Shown piece by piece: positions 29,301-39,255 of a DNA stretch of 64,000 nt. The DNA is taken from positions 6,076,001 to 6,140,000 of the forward strand of contig NZ_CP146614.1 of assembly GCF_037094685.1 (NCBI RefSeq), given 5' to 3'. Source of the DNA: Massilia sp. METH4 (GTDB lineage: Bacteria > Pseudomonadota > Gammaproteobacteria > Burkholderiales > Burkholderiaceae_D). Each line of letters starts with the position of its first letter. Positions within the stretch are counted from its first letter, which is position 1. Below the pieces are notes generated by a model. It was not told the DNA's origin. It saw nothing but the letters and a program-made list of their open reading frames with translations, and did not search any database. The position numbers and the translations under genes are program-made.

Positions 29301-30072
29301 GGTTCGCGGTATCGAGGAAGGTGCGGAAGGCGCGGATGTGCTCCGCGGCGTCCGGCGTGCCGTTCTCCTGTTCCAGCAACGCCGCCTTGGCCTCTTCCAG
29401 CGTATGGCCGGAGCGGTACAGGATCTTGTACGACTGGCGCAGCGCGTTGATCTGCTCGCGCGTAAACCCGCGACGCTTCAGGCCTTCGATATTGATGCCG
29501 TGGGCCTGCGCCGGGTTGCCGTTCAGGAGCACGAACGGCGGCACGTCCTGCGTGAGGCTGGTGCTCATGCCCACGAAGGCATGCGCGCCGATCTTGCAGA
29601 ACTGGTGCACGTTGGCGTAGCCGCTCATGATGACCCAGTCGCCGATCTCCACGTGGCCCGCCATCTGCGCATTGTTCGAGAAGATCGTGTTATTGCCCAC
29701 CACGCAGTCGTGCGCCAGGTGCACGTAGGCGGAAATCCAGTTGTCGTTGCCCAGTTTCGTCACGCCCTTGTCCTGCACCGTGCCCAGGTTGAACGTGCAG
29801 AATTCGCGGATCGTGTTGCGGTCGCCCACTTCGAGGCGGGTCGGCTCGCCCTTCCACTTCTTGTCCTGCGGCGGCGCGCCGATGGACGAGAACTGGAAGA
29901 ACTTGTTGTCGCTGCCGATCGTCGTGTGCCCTTCGATGACCACGTGCGGGCCGACCCAGGTGCGGTCGCCGATGACGACGTCAGGGCCCACGATCGAATA
30001 CGCGCCGATCTCGACACCTTCGCCCAGCTGTGCCTTCGGATCGACGATCGCGGTAGGATGTATGGTCGCCAT
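29284..30072 (-). CDS. lpxA: UDP-N-acetylglucosamine O-acyltransferase
   Basis: First enzyme of lipid A synthesis, transferring a hydroxyacyl chain from ACP. The 262 residues form a left-handed beta-helix of hexapeptide repeats (IHPTAIVDPKAQLGEGVEIG, PHVVIEGHTTIG, FCTFNLGTVQDKGVTKLG) with catalytic His in AYVHLAHDCVVGNN and a helical C-terminus. The ATG at 30072 follows GGGAGG; an upstream in-frame ATG at 30099 is rejected. Lies between fabZ and lpxB. Confidence 0.96.
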   Translation of the reverse strand: MATIHPTAIVDPKAQLGEGVEIGAYSIVGPDVVIGDRTWVGPHVVIEGHTTIGSDNKFFQFSSIGAPPQDKKWKGEPTRLEVGDRNTIREFCTFNLGTVQDKGVTKLGNDNWISAYVHLAHDCVVGNNTIFSNNAQMAGHVEIGDWVIMSGYANVHQFCKIGAHAFVGMSTSLTQDVPPFVLLNGNPAQAHGINIEGLKRRGFTREQINALRQSYKILYRSGHTLEEAKAALLEQENGTPDAAEHIRAFRTFLDTANRGIVR

Positions 30073-30101
30073 GCTGCTGCCTCCCTTCTGTTTCCCCACC
30101 C

Positions 30102-30575
30102 TTACTGTGCTTCGGCGGTGTTACGGATGGTGCACATCAGTTCCGCCTCGACAGCCGTCTGGCCATCGACGCTGCCCACCGCCTTGTACTTCCAGATGCC
30201 GCGCGACACGCGCAGGATTTCCACGTCCATCTTCAGCTGGTCGCCGGGGCCCACCGGGCGCTTGAAGCGCGCGTTGTCGATGCCCACGAAGTAGACCACC
30301 GAGTTCTCGTCGGGCTTCACGCCCATCGTCAGGAACGACAGGATGGCAGCCGTTTGCGCCATCGCCTCGATCATCAGCACGCCCGGCATCACGGGCTTGT
30401 GCGGGAAGTGGCCGTTGAAGAATTCCTCGTTGACGGTCACGTTCTTGATGGCGGTGATCGTCTTGTTCGCTTCCCAGTTCAGCACCCGGTCAACCAGCAG
30501 CAGCGGATAGCGGTGCGGCAGCAGTTCCTTGATCTGGTTGATGCACAGGGTCTTGTTTTCTGCAGTGGTGGTCAT
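30102..30575 (-). CDS. fabZ: (3R)-hydroxymyristoyl/hydroxyacyl-ACP dehydratase
   Basis: Dehydrates 3-hydroxyacyl-ACP in fatty acid synthesis and competes with LpxA/LpxD for the same substrate pool. The 157 residues carry the hot-dog fold signature [15 protein letters not shown] and the active-site helix [20 protein letters not shown] with catalytic His and Glu. The start ATG overlaps the lpxD stop (ATGA), so the pair is translationally coupled. Confidence 0.96.
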   Translation of the reverse strand: MTTTAENKTLCINQIKELLPHRYPLLLVDRVLNWEANKTITAIKNVTVNEEFFNGHFPHKPVMPGVLMIEAMAQTAAILSFLTMGVKPDENSVVYFVGIDNARFKRPVGPGDQLKMDVEILRVSRGIWKYKAVGSVDGQTAVEAELMCTIRNTAEAQ

Positions 30576-31642
30576 GATTCGTCTTCTTGTTTCGTTGTGT
30601 TCGTTGTCGTGTTTTTCAGGGCTTTTTCCAGTGCCCGGATTTTCTCGCGCATCGTGGAAAGATTGCGCACGATCGCGGCGGACTTTTCCCATTCGCTGTT
30701 CTTGGCCAGCGGGTAGAAGCCTGTGTAATGCCCCGGCTCGGGCAGCGAGCGCGACACCATGCTGCCCGACGAGACGTGCACGTGGTCGGCGATCGTCAGG
30801 TGGCCCAGCACCATGGCCGCGCCGCCGAACGTGCAGTACTTGCCGATCTTCGCGCTGCCGGCCACGCCCACGCAGCCGGCCATGGCCGTGTGCGCGCCGA
30901 TGTGGCAGTTGTGGCCGATCTGGATCTGGTTGTCCAGCTTCACCCCATCCTCGATGACCGTGTCGGCCAGCGCGCCGCGGTCGACCGTGGTGTTGGCGCC
31001 GATGTCGACATCGTCGCCGATCACCACGCGGCCCACCTGCGGGATCTTGATGTAGACGCCGCCCTCGTTGGCGAAGCCGAAGCCGTCGGTGCCGATCACG
31101 GCGCCCGAGTGCAGGATGCCGCGCGCGCCGATCACGCAGCGCGCGTGGAAGGTGACGTTGGCGAAGAAGTGCGTGCCCTCGCCCACCACCGCTTCGCGGC
31201 CGATGAAGCAGCCGGCATCGATCACGGCGTTGGCCTTGATTTCTGCGCCGGCCTCCACGGTCACGTGCGGGCCGATGTGGGCGCTGGCGTCCACGCGCGC
31301 GGTCGGGTCCACATATGCGGTCGGGTGGATGCCCGGCGGCGGCACGTGCGCCGTCAGCGCCTCGAAGTACTGCGCGGCGCGCGCGAAGTACGCGTAGGGA
31401 TTCTTCGTGACGATGCGCGCCCCGGAGTAGGTTTGCGCCACGAGCGCGTCATCGTTCGGCGACAGGATCAGTGCCGCCGCACGGCTTTGCCCGGCCTGCG
31501 CGCGGAACTTGCTGTTGGAGAGAAAGCTGATGTGTGAAACGCCGGCGTCCGTCAACGGCGCGATCCCCACCACCTGCAGGTTGGGGTCGCCGATCAACTC
31601 TCCGCCGAAGCGCTCGACCAGGTCTCCCAGTCGAATGCCCAT
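30572..31642 (-). CDS. lpxD: UDP-3-O-acylglucosamine N-acyltransferase
   Basis: Third acylation step of lipid A synthesis. The 356 residues consist of an N-terminal uridine-binding domain ([37 protein letters not shown]), a hexapeptide-repeat beta-helix ([40 protein letters not shown] with the catalytic His in IGHNCHIG), and a C-terminal helix for ACP binding that is Lys/Thr rich. Lies 73 bp from skp, with a strong hairpin in the gap. Confidence 0.96.
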   Translation of the reverse strand: MGIRLGDLVERFGGELIGDPNLQVVGIAPLTDAGVSHISFLSNSKFRAQAGQSRAAALILSPNDDALVAQTYSGARIVTKNPYAYFARAAQYFEALTAHVPPPGIHPTAYVDPTARVDASAHIGPHVTVEAGAEIKANAVIDAGCFIGREAVVGEGTHFFANVTFHARCVIGARGILHSGAVIGTDGFGFANEGGVYIKIPQVGRVVIGDDVDIGANTTVDRGALADTVIEDGVKLDNQIQIGHNCHIGAHTAMAGCVGVAGSAKIGKYCTFGGAAMVLGHLTIADHVHVSSGSMVSRSLPEPGHYTGFYPLAKNSEWEKSAAIVRNLSTMREKIRALEKALKNTTTNTTKQEDES

Positions 31643-31667
31643 GAACTATCCAATCAAAAGTGGAAAA

Positions 31668-31704
31668 GCCGGCCGCGGCTGCACATCGCGCAGCTGCGGC
31701 CGGC
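31668..31704. terminator. Strong hairpin between skp and lpxD
   Basis: 15-base arms (GCCGGCCGCGGCTGC and GCAGCTGCGGCCGGC) pair with one mismatch around a 7-base loop; TTTTT on the plus side and TTTTCC on the minus side flank it, so it could work in both directions. As both genes belong to one operon on the minus strand, it may act as an attenuator or a processing/stability stem rather than as a full terminator. Confidence 0.5.
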
Positions 31705-31715
31705 GTTTTTCGTGA

Positions 31716-32237
31716 TTACTTGTCGAGTGCCGCCAGCACCTTGTCGGTGATGTCGATGCGCGGGTTGGCCCACACCGCATCCTGCAGCACGATGTCGAAG
31801 CCTTCGGTCAGCGCCAGTTGCTTGATGATGCGCGTGGCCTTCTCGGCGATCGCCGCGCGCTCCTCGTTGGTGCGCTGGGACAGGTCTTCGCGGAACTCGC
31901 GCTGGCGGCGCTGGAAGTCCTTGTCCAGCTCGACCACCTCGCGCTGGCGCTTGATACGGTCGGCCTCGCTCAGCGTGGGCTCGTCCTTCGTGTATTTCTC
32001 GGTGGCCGCCTTCAGGCGCGCACCCAGTTCGTTCATCGCCTTTTCCCGTGGCGAGAACTCTTCCTTCAGCTTGTCGCCGGCCAGCCGGGCCAGCTTCGAT
32101 TCGTTATAGATGCGCTCGGGGCTGAGCCAGGCGATCCGCGAGGACTGGGCCTGCGCGTACGCGGTTCCCAGCGCCAGCCAGCCCAGCGCCACGACGGCAA
32201 ACATCCTGCCAAGCGTAGCAGTTGCGGTCTTCAACAT
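31716..32237 (-). CDS. skp: OmpH/Skp periplasmic chaperone
   Basis: Binds unfolded outer-membrane proteins on their way to BamA. The 173 residues start with a signal peptide (MLKTATATLGRMFAVVALGW, LALGTAYAQ) and continue with the Skp pattern SRIAWLSPERIYNESKLARL, a long charged coiled coil that forms the tentacles, and the C-terminal LTEGFDIVLQDAVWANPRID. The ATG at 32237 follows GAGGAGA; an upstream in-frame ATG is rejected. Located directly after bamA, as usual. Confidence 0.95.
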   Translation of the reverse strand: MLKTATATLGRMFAVVALGWLALGTAYAQAQSSRIAWLSPERIYNESKLARLAGDKLKEEFSPREKAMNELGARLKAATEKYTKDEPTLSEADRIKRQREVVELDKDFQRRQREFREDLSQRTNEERAAIAEKATRIIKQLALTEGFDIVLQDAVWANPRIDITDKVLAALDK

Positions 32238-32300
32238 GATTCTCCTCTGCTCATTCCCCATATTGCCCAGTTCGTCCGGGTTCAGCCTCGGAATCCGGCC

Positions 32301-34634
32301 TCAGAAACCGGTACCCATCTGGAACTGGAAGCGTTCCAGGCGGTCGCCGTACATCGGATTAATAGGCTTAGCATAACTCAACTTCAGGGGGCCCACCGGG
32401 GAAATCCAGCTCACCCCCAGACCGGTCGAGAAGCGCAGCTCGGACAGGCGCATCTTCGCCCCTTCCTGGTAAACCTGGCCGCCGTCGAAGAACGCGAACC
32501 AGCGCAGGCTACGGTCCTTGCCCTGCCCCGGGAACGGGAACTGCACCTCGGCATTGCCGATCAGGCGCGAGGCGCCGCCCAGCGCGTCGCCGTTGGTGTC
32601 GAGGTAACCCAGCGAGGAGCTGTAGTAGCCGCGCACCGAGCCGATGCCGCCCGCGTAGAAGTTCTTGAACACCGGGTATGGGCGGTCGCCGATGCCGTGG
32701 CCGTAGTCGAACTCGCCCTTCAGCGCCAGCGTGGCCCAGGAAGTGAGCGGACGGTACCACTGGTGCTCGTACACCGCGCGGAAGTACTTCGAATCGCCGA
32801 TCAGGTCCAGTTCCAGGTTGGCGCGCTGGTAGCGGCCGATCGTCGGCGTCACCGCGCTGTCGCGGCTGTCGCGGCCCCAGGCCACCGTCAGCGGCACGGA
32901 GTTCGACGACACGGTGCCCTCGCCGCTGGCCGGGCCGCCCAGGTCGCGCACATACTGCTTGAAGTACGTGGGGCTGGTGAAGTCCGTCTTCACGGTCGCG
33001 CGTTCCAGGCCGATGCCGAAGAACACGGTATCGACTTCGGAGAACGGCACGCCCCAGCTCACGCGGCCGCCGGTCTGGCGGATCGAGTAGCCGCCGATGT
33101 TCACGGCCGGCGGGTCGAACGTGCGCAGGTACAGCTCGTAGCTCTGCGACACGCCGTCGTCCGTGTAGTACGGGTTCGTTTGCGAGAACGCGATCGTGCG
33201 GCTGTATTTGCTGGTGTTCAGTTCGATGCCCACCGTGTTGCCCGAGCCGGCGAAGTTCGCCTGCTGGATCGAGGCGGACAGGCTGAACTTCTCAGCCTGC
33301 GAGAACGCGCCGCCGATCTGGAAGTTGCCGGTCGGCTTTTCGACCACGGTCAGGTTCACGTCCACCTGGTCGTTGGTGCCCTGCGCTTCCGGCGTGTCCA
33401 CCGTCACGTCCTTGAAGTAGCCCAGGCGGTCGACACGGTCGCGCGAGAGCTTGACCTTGTTCGCGTCGTACCAGCTCGATTCGAACTGGCGGAATTCGCG
33501 GCGGATCACCTCGTCGCGTGTGGTGGTATTGCCCTGGATGTTCATGTGGCGCACATAGGCGCGCTTGCCCGGATCGATGAAGAAGGTGAAGGCGACTTCG
33601 CGCTTCTCGCGGTTGATCTCCGGGTTGGCGTTCACGTTGGCGAACGCGAAGCCGAAGGTGCCCAGGCGGTCGGTGATCAGCTTGTTGGTCGCGGTCAGGC
33701 GCGCGCCGGAATACGTTTCACCCTTCTTCAGCAGTACCAGGGAACGCAGCTCGTCCTCGCGGCCGAACATCTCGCCTTCGAACTTGATGTCGGAGACCGT
33801 GTACTTCTCGCCTTCGGTGATGTTGATGGTGAGGTAGATGTCCTTCTTGTCCGGCGTGATCGAGACCTGGGTGGAATCGACGTTCATCTCCACGTAGCCG
33901 CGGTCCAGGTAGAACGACTTCAGCGCTTCCAGGTCGCCGGTCAGCTTCGTCTTCGAATACTGGTCGGCCTTCGTGTACCAGCTGAACCAGCCCGACGTGT
34001 TCAGCGACAGTTCCTTGCGCAGCTCCTTGTCGGAGAACACCTTGTTGCCGACGATGTTGATCTGCTTGATGCGGGCGATCTCGCCTTCATCGACATTGAA
34101 CATGATGGACACGCGGTTGCGCTCCATCGGCGTGACGGTGGTGGTGACCTTCACGCCGTACAGGCCGCGCGACAGGTACTGGCGCTTCAATTCCTGCTCG
34201 GCGCGGTCGACGGTCGCCTTGTCGAAGGTCTTCGCTTCGCCCACGCCGATGTCCTTCAGCGCGTTGACGAGCATGTCCTTCTCGAATTCCTGGGTGCCGG
34301 TAAAGTCGACCTTGGCGATCGCGGGGCGTTCCTCGACGATCACCACCAGCACGTCGCCATCTTTTTCCAGCCGCACGTCCTTGAAGATGCCGGTCGCGTA
34401 CAGCGCCTTGATCGTGGAGACGGATTTATCGTCGCTGAACGTTTCACCCACGCGCACCGGCAGGTAGCTGAACACGGTGCCCGCCTCGGTGCGCTGGATG
34501 CCTTCGACGCGGATATCCTTGACGACGAAGGGTTGGATGGCGAAGGCGCTGCCGGAGCAGAACGCCAGGACGGCGGCACCGATCAGCGTGCGGCGAAACG
34601 AAGGCGAGGCAAAGCGGTCAGAAATGAATTTCAT
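32301..34634 (-). CDS. bamA: Outer-membrane protein assembly factor BamA
   Basis: Central pore of the BAM machine that folds outer-membrane proteins. The 777 residues comprise a signal peptide (GAAVLAFCSGSAFA), five POTRA domains (about 25-350; the first is FVVKDIRVEGIQRTEAGTVF) and an Omp85 barrel with the conserved RGYYSS motif in loop 6 (GGIGSVRGYYSSSLG) and a C-terminal phenylalanine (QFQMGTGF). The start at 34634 is chosen for the signal peptide; the longer frame extends into the gap with rseP. It follows rseP by 120 bp. Confidence 0.97.
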   Translation of the reverse strand: MKFISDRFASPSFRRTLIGAAVLAFCSGSAFAIQPFVVKDIRVEGIQRTEAGTVFSYLPVRVGETFSDDKSVSTIKALYATGIFKDVRLEKDGDVLVVIVEERPAIAKVDFTGTQEFEKDMLVNALKDIGVGEAKTFDKATVDRAEQELKRQYLSRGLYGVKVTTTVTPMERNRVSIMFNVDEGEIARIKQINIVGNKVFSDKELRKELSLNTSGWFSWYTKADQYSKTKLTGDLEALKSFYLDRGYVEMNVDSTQVSITPDKKDIYLTINITEGEKYTVSDIKFEGEMFGREDELRSLVLLKKGETYSGARLTATNKLITDRLGTFGFAFANVNANPEINREKREVAFTFFIDPGKRAYVRHMNIQGNTTTRDEVIRREFRQFESSWYDANKVKLSRDRVDRLGYFKDVTVDTPEAQGTNDQVDVNLTVVEKPTGNFQIGGAFSQAEKFSLSASIQQANFAGSGNTVGIELNTSKYSRTIAFSQTNPYYTDDGVSQSYELYLRTFDPPAVNIGGYSIRQTGGRVSWGVPFSEVDTVFFGIGLERATVKTDFTSPTYFKQYVRDLGGPASGEGTVSSNSVPLTVAWGRDSRDSAVTPTIGRYQRANLELDLIGDSKYFRAVYEHQWYRPLTSWATLALKGEFDYGHGIGDRPYPVFKNFYAGGIGSVRGYYSSSLGYLDTNGDALGGASRLIGNAEVQFPFPGQGKDRSLRWFAFFDGGQVYQEGAKMRLSELRFSTGLGVSWISPVGPLKLSYAKPINPMYGDRLERFQFQMGTGF

Positions 34635-34754
34635 TGGCAAAATTAAAGGCGTGAAAGCCGCTTCGCGATAATCCGGCAGCGTCTTGCGACACCATTTCCG
34701 CAATCATTCCGAACCAGCTTCCCGAATACGAGACTGCACACGCGGCCAAGCGGA

Positions 34755-36113
34755 TTACAGCAACCGCGCGACATCGTTGAATACAGCGAGCGCCATCAAG
34801 GTCACCAACAACCCGACACCCAGCCGCTGTGCAATCTCCCCAAAACGCTCCGGCACCGGGCGCCCAGTCAAAACTTCCAGCGAATAATACAGCAAATGGC
34901 CGCCATCCAGAACCGGTATCGGGAGCAAATTCATTACCCCGAGGCTGATGCTGACGACCGCCATGAACGACAGATAGCTGGCCAGCCCGATGCGCGAACT
35001 CTGGCCCGCGTAATCGGCGATCGTGATGGGACCGGTCACGTTCTTCCACGAGACTTCGCCGACGATCATCCTGCCGATCATGCGCACGGTGAGTACGCTG
35101 GTGTCCCACACCTTGCGCGCGGACTTGGCCAGCGCGGCGAGCGGACCATCCGCGACGACGATCATATCCGGCCGCCCCAGCAGTTCGACCTTGATCTTAC
35201 CGACTGTTACACCGTCTTTACCCGTCTCCGCGTCCGGCACCACGGGCACCTGCACGATCTCGCCGCCGCGCCGCACGTCGAGCTGCACCGTGCGGCCCGC
35301 GGCCTTGCGGATCGCGCCGCTGAACGCACCGATATCGACGACCGGCTTGCCGTCCATCGCCACCACCTGGTCGCCGCTGCGCAGGCCGGCGCGCGCGCCG
35401 GCACCCGCCGGATCGACCTTGCCCAGCACGGGCGCGGGCAGCCAGATGGCAAAGCCCAGTGCGCCCGGCACGTCATCGTCGAGGTCGACCGCGCGCAGCG
35501 CTTCCGCCGGCAGCGTGAACGTGAAGCGGCCGCGCCCGGGCCGCTCCAGCTCGACCTGGGCGGGCGTGCCATCCTTCGCCTCGACCACCGCTTCGATCAG
35601 CTCCCAGCGCAGCTCGGACCAACCCTGGACGGGATTGCCGTTGACGGCGCGCACCACGTCGTCGCGATCCAGGCCGGCGATCGACGCGGGCGTTCGCGCC
35701 GCCGGCTCCGCGATGCGCGTGGCCGGCTCCTCGATGCCGTGCATGTACAGGCCGGCGTACAGCGCGATCGCCAGCAGGAAATTGGCGATGGGGCCGGCGG
35801 CGACGATGGCGATGCGCTTCCACACGTTCTGGCGCGTGAATTCGCGCGGCAGGTCGTCGGGCGGGATATCCTTCGCGTCCTGCTCGCGGGCGTCCAGCAT
35901 TTTCACGTAGCCGCCCAGCGGCAAGGCGGAAACGGCCCACTCGGTCTGGTCCGGCCCGAAACGGCGCGACCACACCACGCGGCCCATGCCGACCGAAAAG
36001 CGCAGCACCTTCACGCCGCACCAGCGCGCCACCAGGTAGTGGCCCAGCTCGTGGATGATCACGAGCGTGCCCAGGGCAACGATGAAGGCAAGCAGTGTCT
36101 GCAGCAGGTTCAT
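34755..36113 (-). CDS. rseP: Site-2 intramembrane zinc metalloprotease
   Basis: Cleaves membrane anti-sigma factors such as RseA and remnant signal peptides. The 452 residues have the metal site HELGH in the first transmembrane helix (ALGTLVIIHELGHYLVARW), the second metal ligand in NLLPIPVLDGGHLLYY near the C-terminus, and two PDZ domains between (AGLDRDDVVRAVNG; AGLRSGDQVVAMDGKPVVD). It could also act on the anti-sigma factor encoded at 8765, but that is inference. Confidence 0.96.
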   Translation of the reverse strand: MNLLQTLLAFIVALGTLVIIHELGHYLVARWCGVKVLRFSVGMGRVVWSRRFGPDQTEWAVSALPLGGYVKMLDAREQDAKDIPPDDLPREFTRQNVWKRIAIVAAGPIANFLLAIALYAGLYMHGIEEPATRIAEPAARTPASIAGLDRDDVVRAVNGNPVQGWSELRWELIEAVVEAKDGTPAQVELERPGRGRFTFTLPAEALRAVDLDDDVPGALGFAIWLPAPVLGKVDPAGAGARAGLRSGDQVVAMDGKPVVDIGAFSGAIRKAAGRTVQLDVRRGGEIVQVPVVPDAETGKDGVTVGKIKVELLGRPDMIVVADGPLAALAKSARKVWDTSVLTVRMIGRMIVGEVSWKNVTGPITIADYAGQSSRIGLASYLSFMAVVSISLGVMNLLPIPVLDGGHLLYYSLEVLTGRPVPERFGEIAQRLGVGLLVTLMALAVFNDVARLL

Positions 36114-36138
36114 GGTAAGCCCCTCGCAATCCGCGCCG

Positions 36139-37341
36139 TCAGGCGTTGGCCGCCTTCAGCGGATGGCCCAGCGCGGCGATCGCCCGCTCGGCCGCGGCGC
36201 GCGCCGCCGCATCCTGCGCCATCACCGCCTCGATCGACGAGGCCGGGCCGTGCGGCAGCGAATCCATCACGCCGGCGATCACGCGGTCGATCTGGCGGAA
36301 GCCGATGCGCTCCTCGAGGAAGGCTTGCACCGCCACTTCGTTGGCCGCATTCAGGAGGGCCGGCGCCGTGCCGCCGGCATTGAGCGCGTCGTACGCGAGC
36401 GCCAGGCAGGGGAAACGGTTGAAGTCGGGCTGCTCGAATTGCAGGGTACCCACCTGCGTGAGGTCCAGCTGGGCGACGCCCGATTCGATGCGCTCCGGGT
36501 AGGCCAGCGCGTTGGCGATGGGCGTGCGCATGTCCGGATTGCCCAGCTCGGCGATCACGGAACCGTCGGCATACGACACCATCGAATGGATCACCGATTG
36601 CGGGTGGATCACTACCTCGATTTGCGCGGCCGGCGCGCCGAACAGCCAGTGCGCCTCGATCACTTCGAGGCCCTTGTTCATCATCGTGGCCGAGTCGACC
36701 GAGATCTTGCGGCCCATCGACCATTTCGGGTGCTTGCACGCCTCGGCCGGCGTGACGGTGTCGAGCGTTTCGACGGCGCGCTTCAGGAACGGGCCGCCGG
36801 AAGCCGTCAGCAGGATCTTCGTGACACCCGCCGCCTTCGGTACGCGGCGGTAGTTCGCCGGCAGGCACTGGAAGATGGCGTTGTGCTCGGAATCGATCGG
36901 CAGCAAGGTGGCGCCGGACTCGGCTACCGCATCCATGAACAGCTGGCCGGACATCACCAGCGCTTCCTTGTTCGCCAGCATGACCTTCTTGCCGGCGCGG
37001 GCCGCGGCCAGCGTGGGCGCCAGGCCGGCGGCGCCCACGATGGCGGCCATCACCGCATCGGTCTCGCTGCCCGCCGCCACGTCGCACAGGGCTTGCTCGC
37101 CCCACCCCACCTGCGTTTCGACATTCATCGCGCGCAGCAGCGCGGCCAGCTGGTCGGCCGCGTCCGCACTGCCGACGACGGCGACCTTCGGCCGGAACTG
37201 CCGGCACTGGGCGGCCAGCTCCTCGACACGGCTGTGCGCGGACAGCGCATACACGGTGTAACGGTCGGGATGGCGGGCAATGACGTCGAGCGTGGAGACG
37301 CCGATGGAGCCGGTGGCGCCAAGGATGGTGATGCTTTGCAT
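36139..37341 (-). CDS. dxr: 1-deoxy-D-xylulose 5-phosphate reductoisomerase
   Basis: Second enzyme of the MEP isoprenoid pathway, converting DXP to MEP with NADPH. The 400 residues show the nucleotide-binding [30 protein letters not shown], the metal-binding [44 protein letters not shown] and [12 protein letters not shown]. Lies between cdsA and rseP with short gaps (14 and 25 bp). Confidence 0.97.
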   Translation of the reverse strand: MQSITILGATGSIGVSTLDVIARHPDRYTVYALSAHSRVEELAAQCRQFRPKVAVVGSADAADQLAALLRAMNVETQVGWGEQALCDVAAGSETDAVMAAIVGAAGLAPTLAAARAGKKVMLANKEALVMSGQLFMDAVAESGATLLPIDSEHNAIFQCLPANYRRVPKAAGVTKILLTASGGPFLKRAVETLDTVTPAEACKHPKWSMGRKISVDSATMMNKGLEVIEAHWLFGAPAAQIEVVIHPQSVIHSMVSYADGSVIAELGNPDMRTPIANALAYPERIESGVAQLDLTQVGTLQFEQPDFNRFPCLALAYDALNAGGTAPALLNAANEVAVQAFLEERIGFRQIDRVIAGVMDSLPHGPASSIEAVMAQDAAARAAAERAIAALGHPLKAANA

Positions 37342-37355
37342 GAGAGTGCCTTAAA

Positions 37356-38189
37356 TTACAGCCAGCCGCCGATGAGCGCTGCGATCGGCAATACGGGTAC
37401 CAATGCGTCGATGCGGTCGAGCACGCCGCCATGGCCGGGCAGCAGGTTGCTGCTGTCCTTGAAGCCGGCGCGGCGCTTGAGCTGGGATTCGAACAGGTCG
37501 CCGGCGATCGACGCGGCCACCATGACGGAGAGCGTGGCCAGGGCAACGCCCCAGCCCAGTTTCGCCTGCATGCGCACGGCGAAGGTATCCTGCAGCCACG
37601 GCTGGTGAGGCGCGGCAAGGATCGTGATCGTGGCCAGCACCAGCACGGCGATCCAGCCGCCCACGGCGCCTTCGACGGATTTGCCCGGCGAAATCGTGGG
37701 CGCCAGCTTGCGCTTGCCGAATTTCTTGCCCGAGAAGTAGGCGCCGATGTCGGCGATGAACACGACCGCCATCACGGACACCAGGTACAGTGGAGAAACC
37801 TGGAACAGCACGAGGATCGCGACGAAGCACGACACCAGCGTGGCGGCATAGACCATCGACAGCAGCGTATTGCCGAACCCTTCCATGGGCGGCAGGCCGA
37901 CCTTCAGCGATGGCAGGAAGCGCAGCAGCCAGATGGCGGCGCCCAGCGCGAGCCAGAAGCGGGCCTGCTCCAGCCCGGTGTTCAGGAAGAAGGTATAGAG
38001 AAAGGCCGCCGTCCAGCAGGCGGCGATCACGACGGGCACGCGCAGCTTGAACAGGCGGAACGCTTCCCAGGTGACGGCGAAAAACGCCACCGCCACGAGC
38101 GCCTGGACAGCCGGCAGCGAGCCGGAAAACAGCACGGCCACCAGCACCACGAACAGGATGACGGCGGTAATGATCCGGGTCTTCAGCAT
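37356..38189 (-). CDS. cdsA: Phosphatidate cytidylyltransferase
   Basis: Makes CDP-diacylglycerol for phospholipid synthesis. The 277 residues are largely transmembrane helices (about seven or eight) and end with the family signature: KRRAGFKDSSNLLPGHGGVL then DRIDALVPVLPI, which carries the conserved KDSxxxxPGHGGxxDRxD residues. Starts 6 bp after the uppS stop. It is the usual partner of uppS and dxr. Confidence 0.96.
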   Translation of the reverse strand: MLKTRIITAVILFVVLVAVLFSGSLPAVQALVAVAFFAVTWEAFRLFKLRVPVVIAACWTAAFLYTFFLNTGLEQARFWLALGAAIWLLRFLPSLKVGLPPMEGFGNTLLSMVYAATLVSCFVAILVLFQVSPLYLVSVMAVVFIADIGAYFSGKKFGKRKLAPTISPGKSVEGAVGGWIAVLVLATITILAAPHQPWLQDTFAVRMQAKLGWGVALATLSVMVAASIAGDLFESQLKRRAGFKDSSNLLPGHGGVLDRIDALVPVLPIAALIGGWL

Positions 38190-38195
38190 GAGTTG

Positions 38196-38939
38196 TTATT
38201 TTTTCAGTTGTTCACCGGTGCGGCCGAAGCGGCGCTCCCGGTGCTGGTAGGACGCGATCGCTTCGTCCAGCTTCTCGGCGGTGAAATCGGGCCAGTACGT
38301 GTCCGTGAAATACAGCTCCGTATAGGCGAGCTGCCACAGCAGGAAGTTCGAGATGCGCTCTTCGCCGCCGGTGCGGATGAACAGGTCCGGCTCCGGCGCA
38401 TAGGCCATCGCCAGGTGCGGTGCCAACTGCTCCTCGGAAAAGTCGGTGGCGCCCGGATGGGCCGATACCATCTTGCCAATTGCCTGCATGATATCCCAGC
38501 GGCCGCCATAGTTGGCGCACACGGTGACGGTGAGGCGGGTATTGTTCGCCGTCTTGCGCTCGGCGTTGGCGATCATTTCCTGGAGCTTGGCGTCGAAACG
38601 GGACAGATCGCCGACCACTTTCAGGCGAATGTTATTCGCGTGCATCTTCGCCACTTCACGCTCGAGCGCGGTGACGAACAGGCGCATCAGCAGCGACACT
38701 TCCTCTTCCGGGCGGCGCCAGTTCTCGGAACTGAAGGCGAACACCGTCAGGTACTCGATGCCGCGGTTGACGCAGGCTTCGACGACGGTGCGTACCGCCT
38801 CCACGCCCTTGACGTGACCCGCCACGCGGGGCAGGAAGCGCTTCGTGGCCCAACGGCCGTTGCCGTCCATGATGATCGCCACGTGGCGCGGCACATTCCG
38901 TACGTCGGGCACCGCGGTCGTCGAACTCGTATATCTCAT
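38196..38939 (-). CDS. uppS: Undecaprenyl diphosphate synthase
   Basis: Cis-prenyltransferase that makes the C55 lipid carrier for peptidoglycan and LPS. The 247 residues contain the signature [20 protein letters not shown] with the catalytic Asp, then [31 protein letters not shown], and the C-terminal [20 protein letters not shown] with WPDF. The ATG at 38939 lacks a clear Shine-Dalgarno, but the family core starts soon after, so the start could be slightly different. The 316-bp gap up to frr is filled by three repeat elements. Confidence 0.95.
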   Translation of the reverse strand: MRYTSSTTAVPDVRNVPRHVAIIMDGNGRWATKRFLPRVAGHVKGVEAVRTVVEACVNRGIEYLTVFAFSSENWRRPEEEVSLLMRLFVTALEREVAKMHANNIRLKVVGDLSRFDAKLQEMIANAERKTANNTRLTVTVCANYGGRWDIMQAIGKMVSAHPGATDFSEEQLAPHLAMAYAPEPDLFIRTGGEERISNFLLWQLAYTELYFTDTYWPDFTAEKLDEAIASYQHRERRFGRTGEQLKK

Positions 38940-38980
38940 TAGTAACGCTTTAATGCCAAAAGATGAACTGTACAAAAAAA

Positions 38981-39038
38981 ACCGGGGACAGGCACCTATT
39001 TTCAAGAAATATTTTCCTGATAATAGGGCTGTCCCGGG
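38981..39038. repeat. GGTGACAGGCACC-family inverted repeat, degenerate
   Basis: Left arm ACCGGGGACAGGCACCT and right arm AGGGCTGTCCCGGGT are imperfect complements with the same spacing of about 40 bases as the other members of this family. It lies 42 bp upstream of uppS, with a TACAAAAAAAA run just before it. Confidence 0.6.
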
Positions 39039-39102
39039 TGTGGGCGGAACTGGCTGAGGGTGCGCGCCGCTGACGCAATTTCACCGGCAGCGCGTGCGGC
39101 TT

Positions 39103-39136
39103 GGTGTCGGACACCGGATTTTCGGTGTCCGACACC
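39103..39136 (+). repeat. GGTGTC palindrome, copy H (frr-uppS gap)
   Basis: Short form: 14-base perfect arms GGTGTCGGACACCG/CGGTGTCCGACACC with a 6-base loop GATTTT, followed by GGTTTTC. Tail-to-tail with copy I. Confidence 0.88.
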
Positions 39137-39178
39137 GGTTTTCCGAAAACCCGGTCACTGACTCCGGCGCAGAAAACC

Positions 39179-39224
39179 GGTGTCTGACACATTTTCGGGC
39201 AAGCCCGAAAATGTGTCAGACACC
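39179..39224 (-). repeat. GGTGTC palindrome, copy I (downstream of frr)
   Basis: A perfect 22-base palindrome half (GGTGTCTGACACATTTTCGG and GC) repeated in reverse after 2 bases, ending CACCAGG. It lies 31 bases after the frr stop. GAAAACC on the left is the tail, pointing away from frr. It may terminate the pyrH-frr transcript before uppS. Confidence 0.9.
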
Positions 39225-39255
39225 AGGCCCTGCACGTTCGAAGTGACTTCCGGCT

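Noticed and set aside
31818..34646. 942-codon open frame antisense to bamA and skp
   Set aside because: No family character, no ribosome site, and it lies wholly over two well-identified genes.
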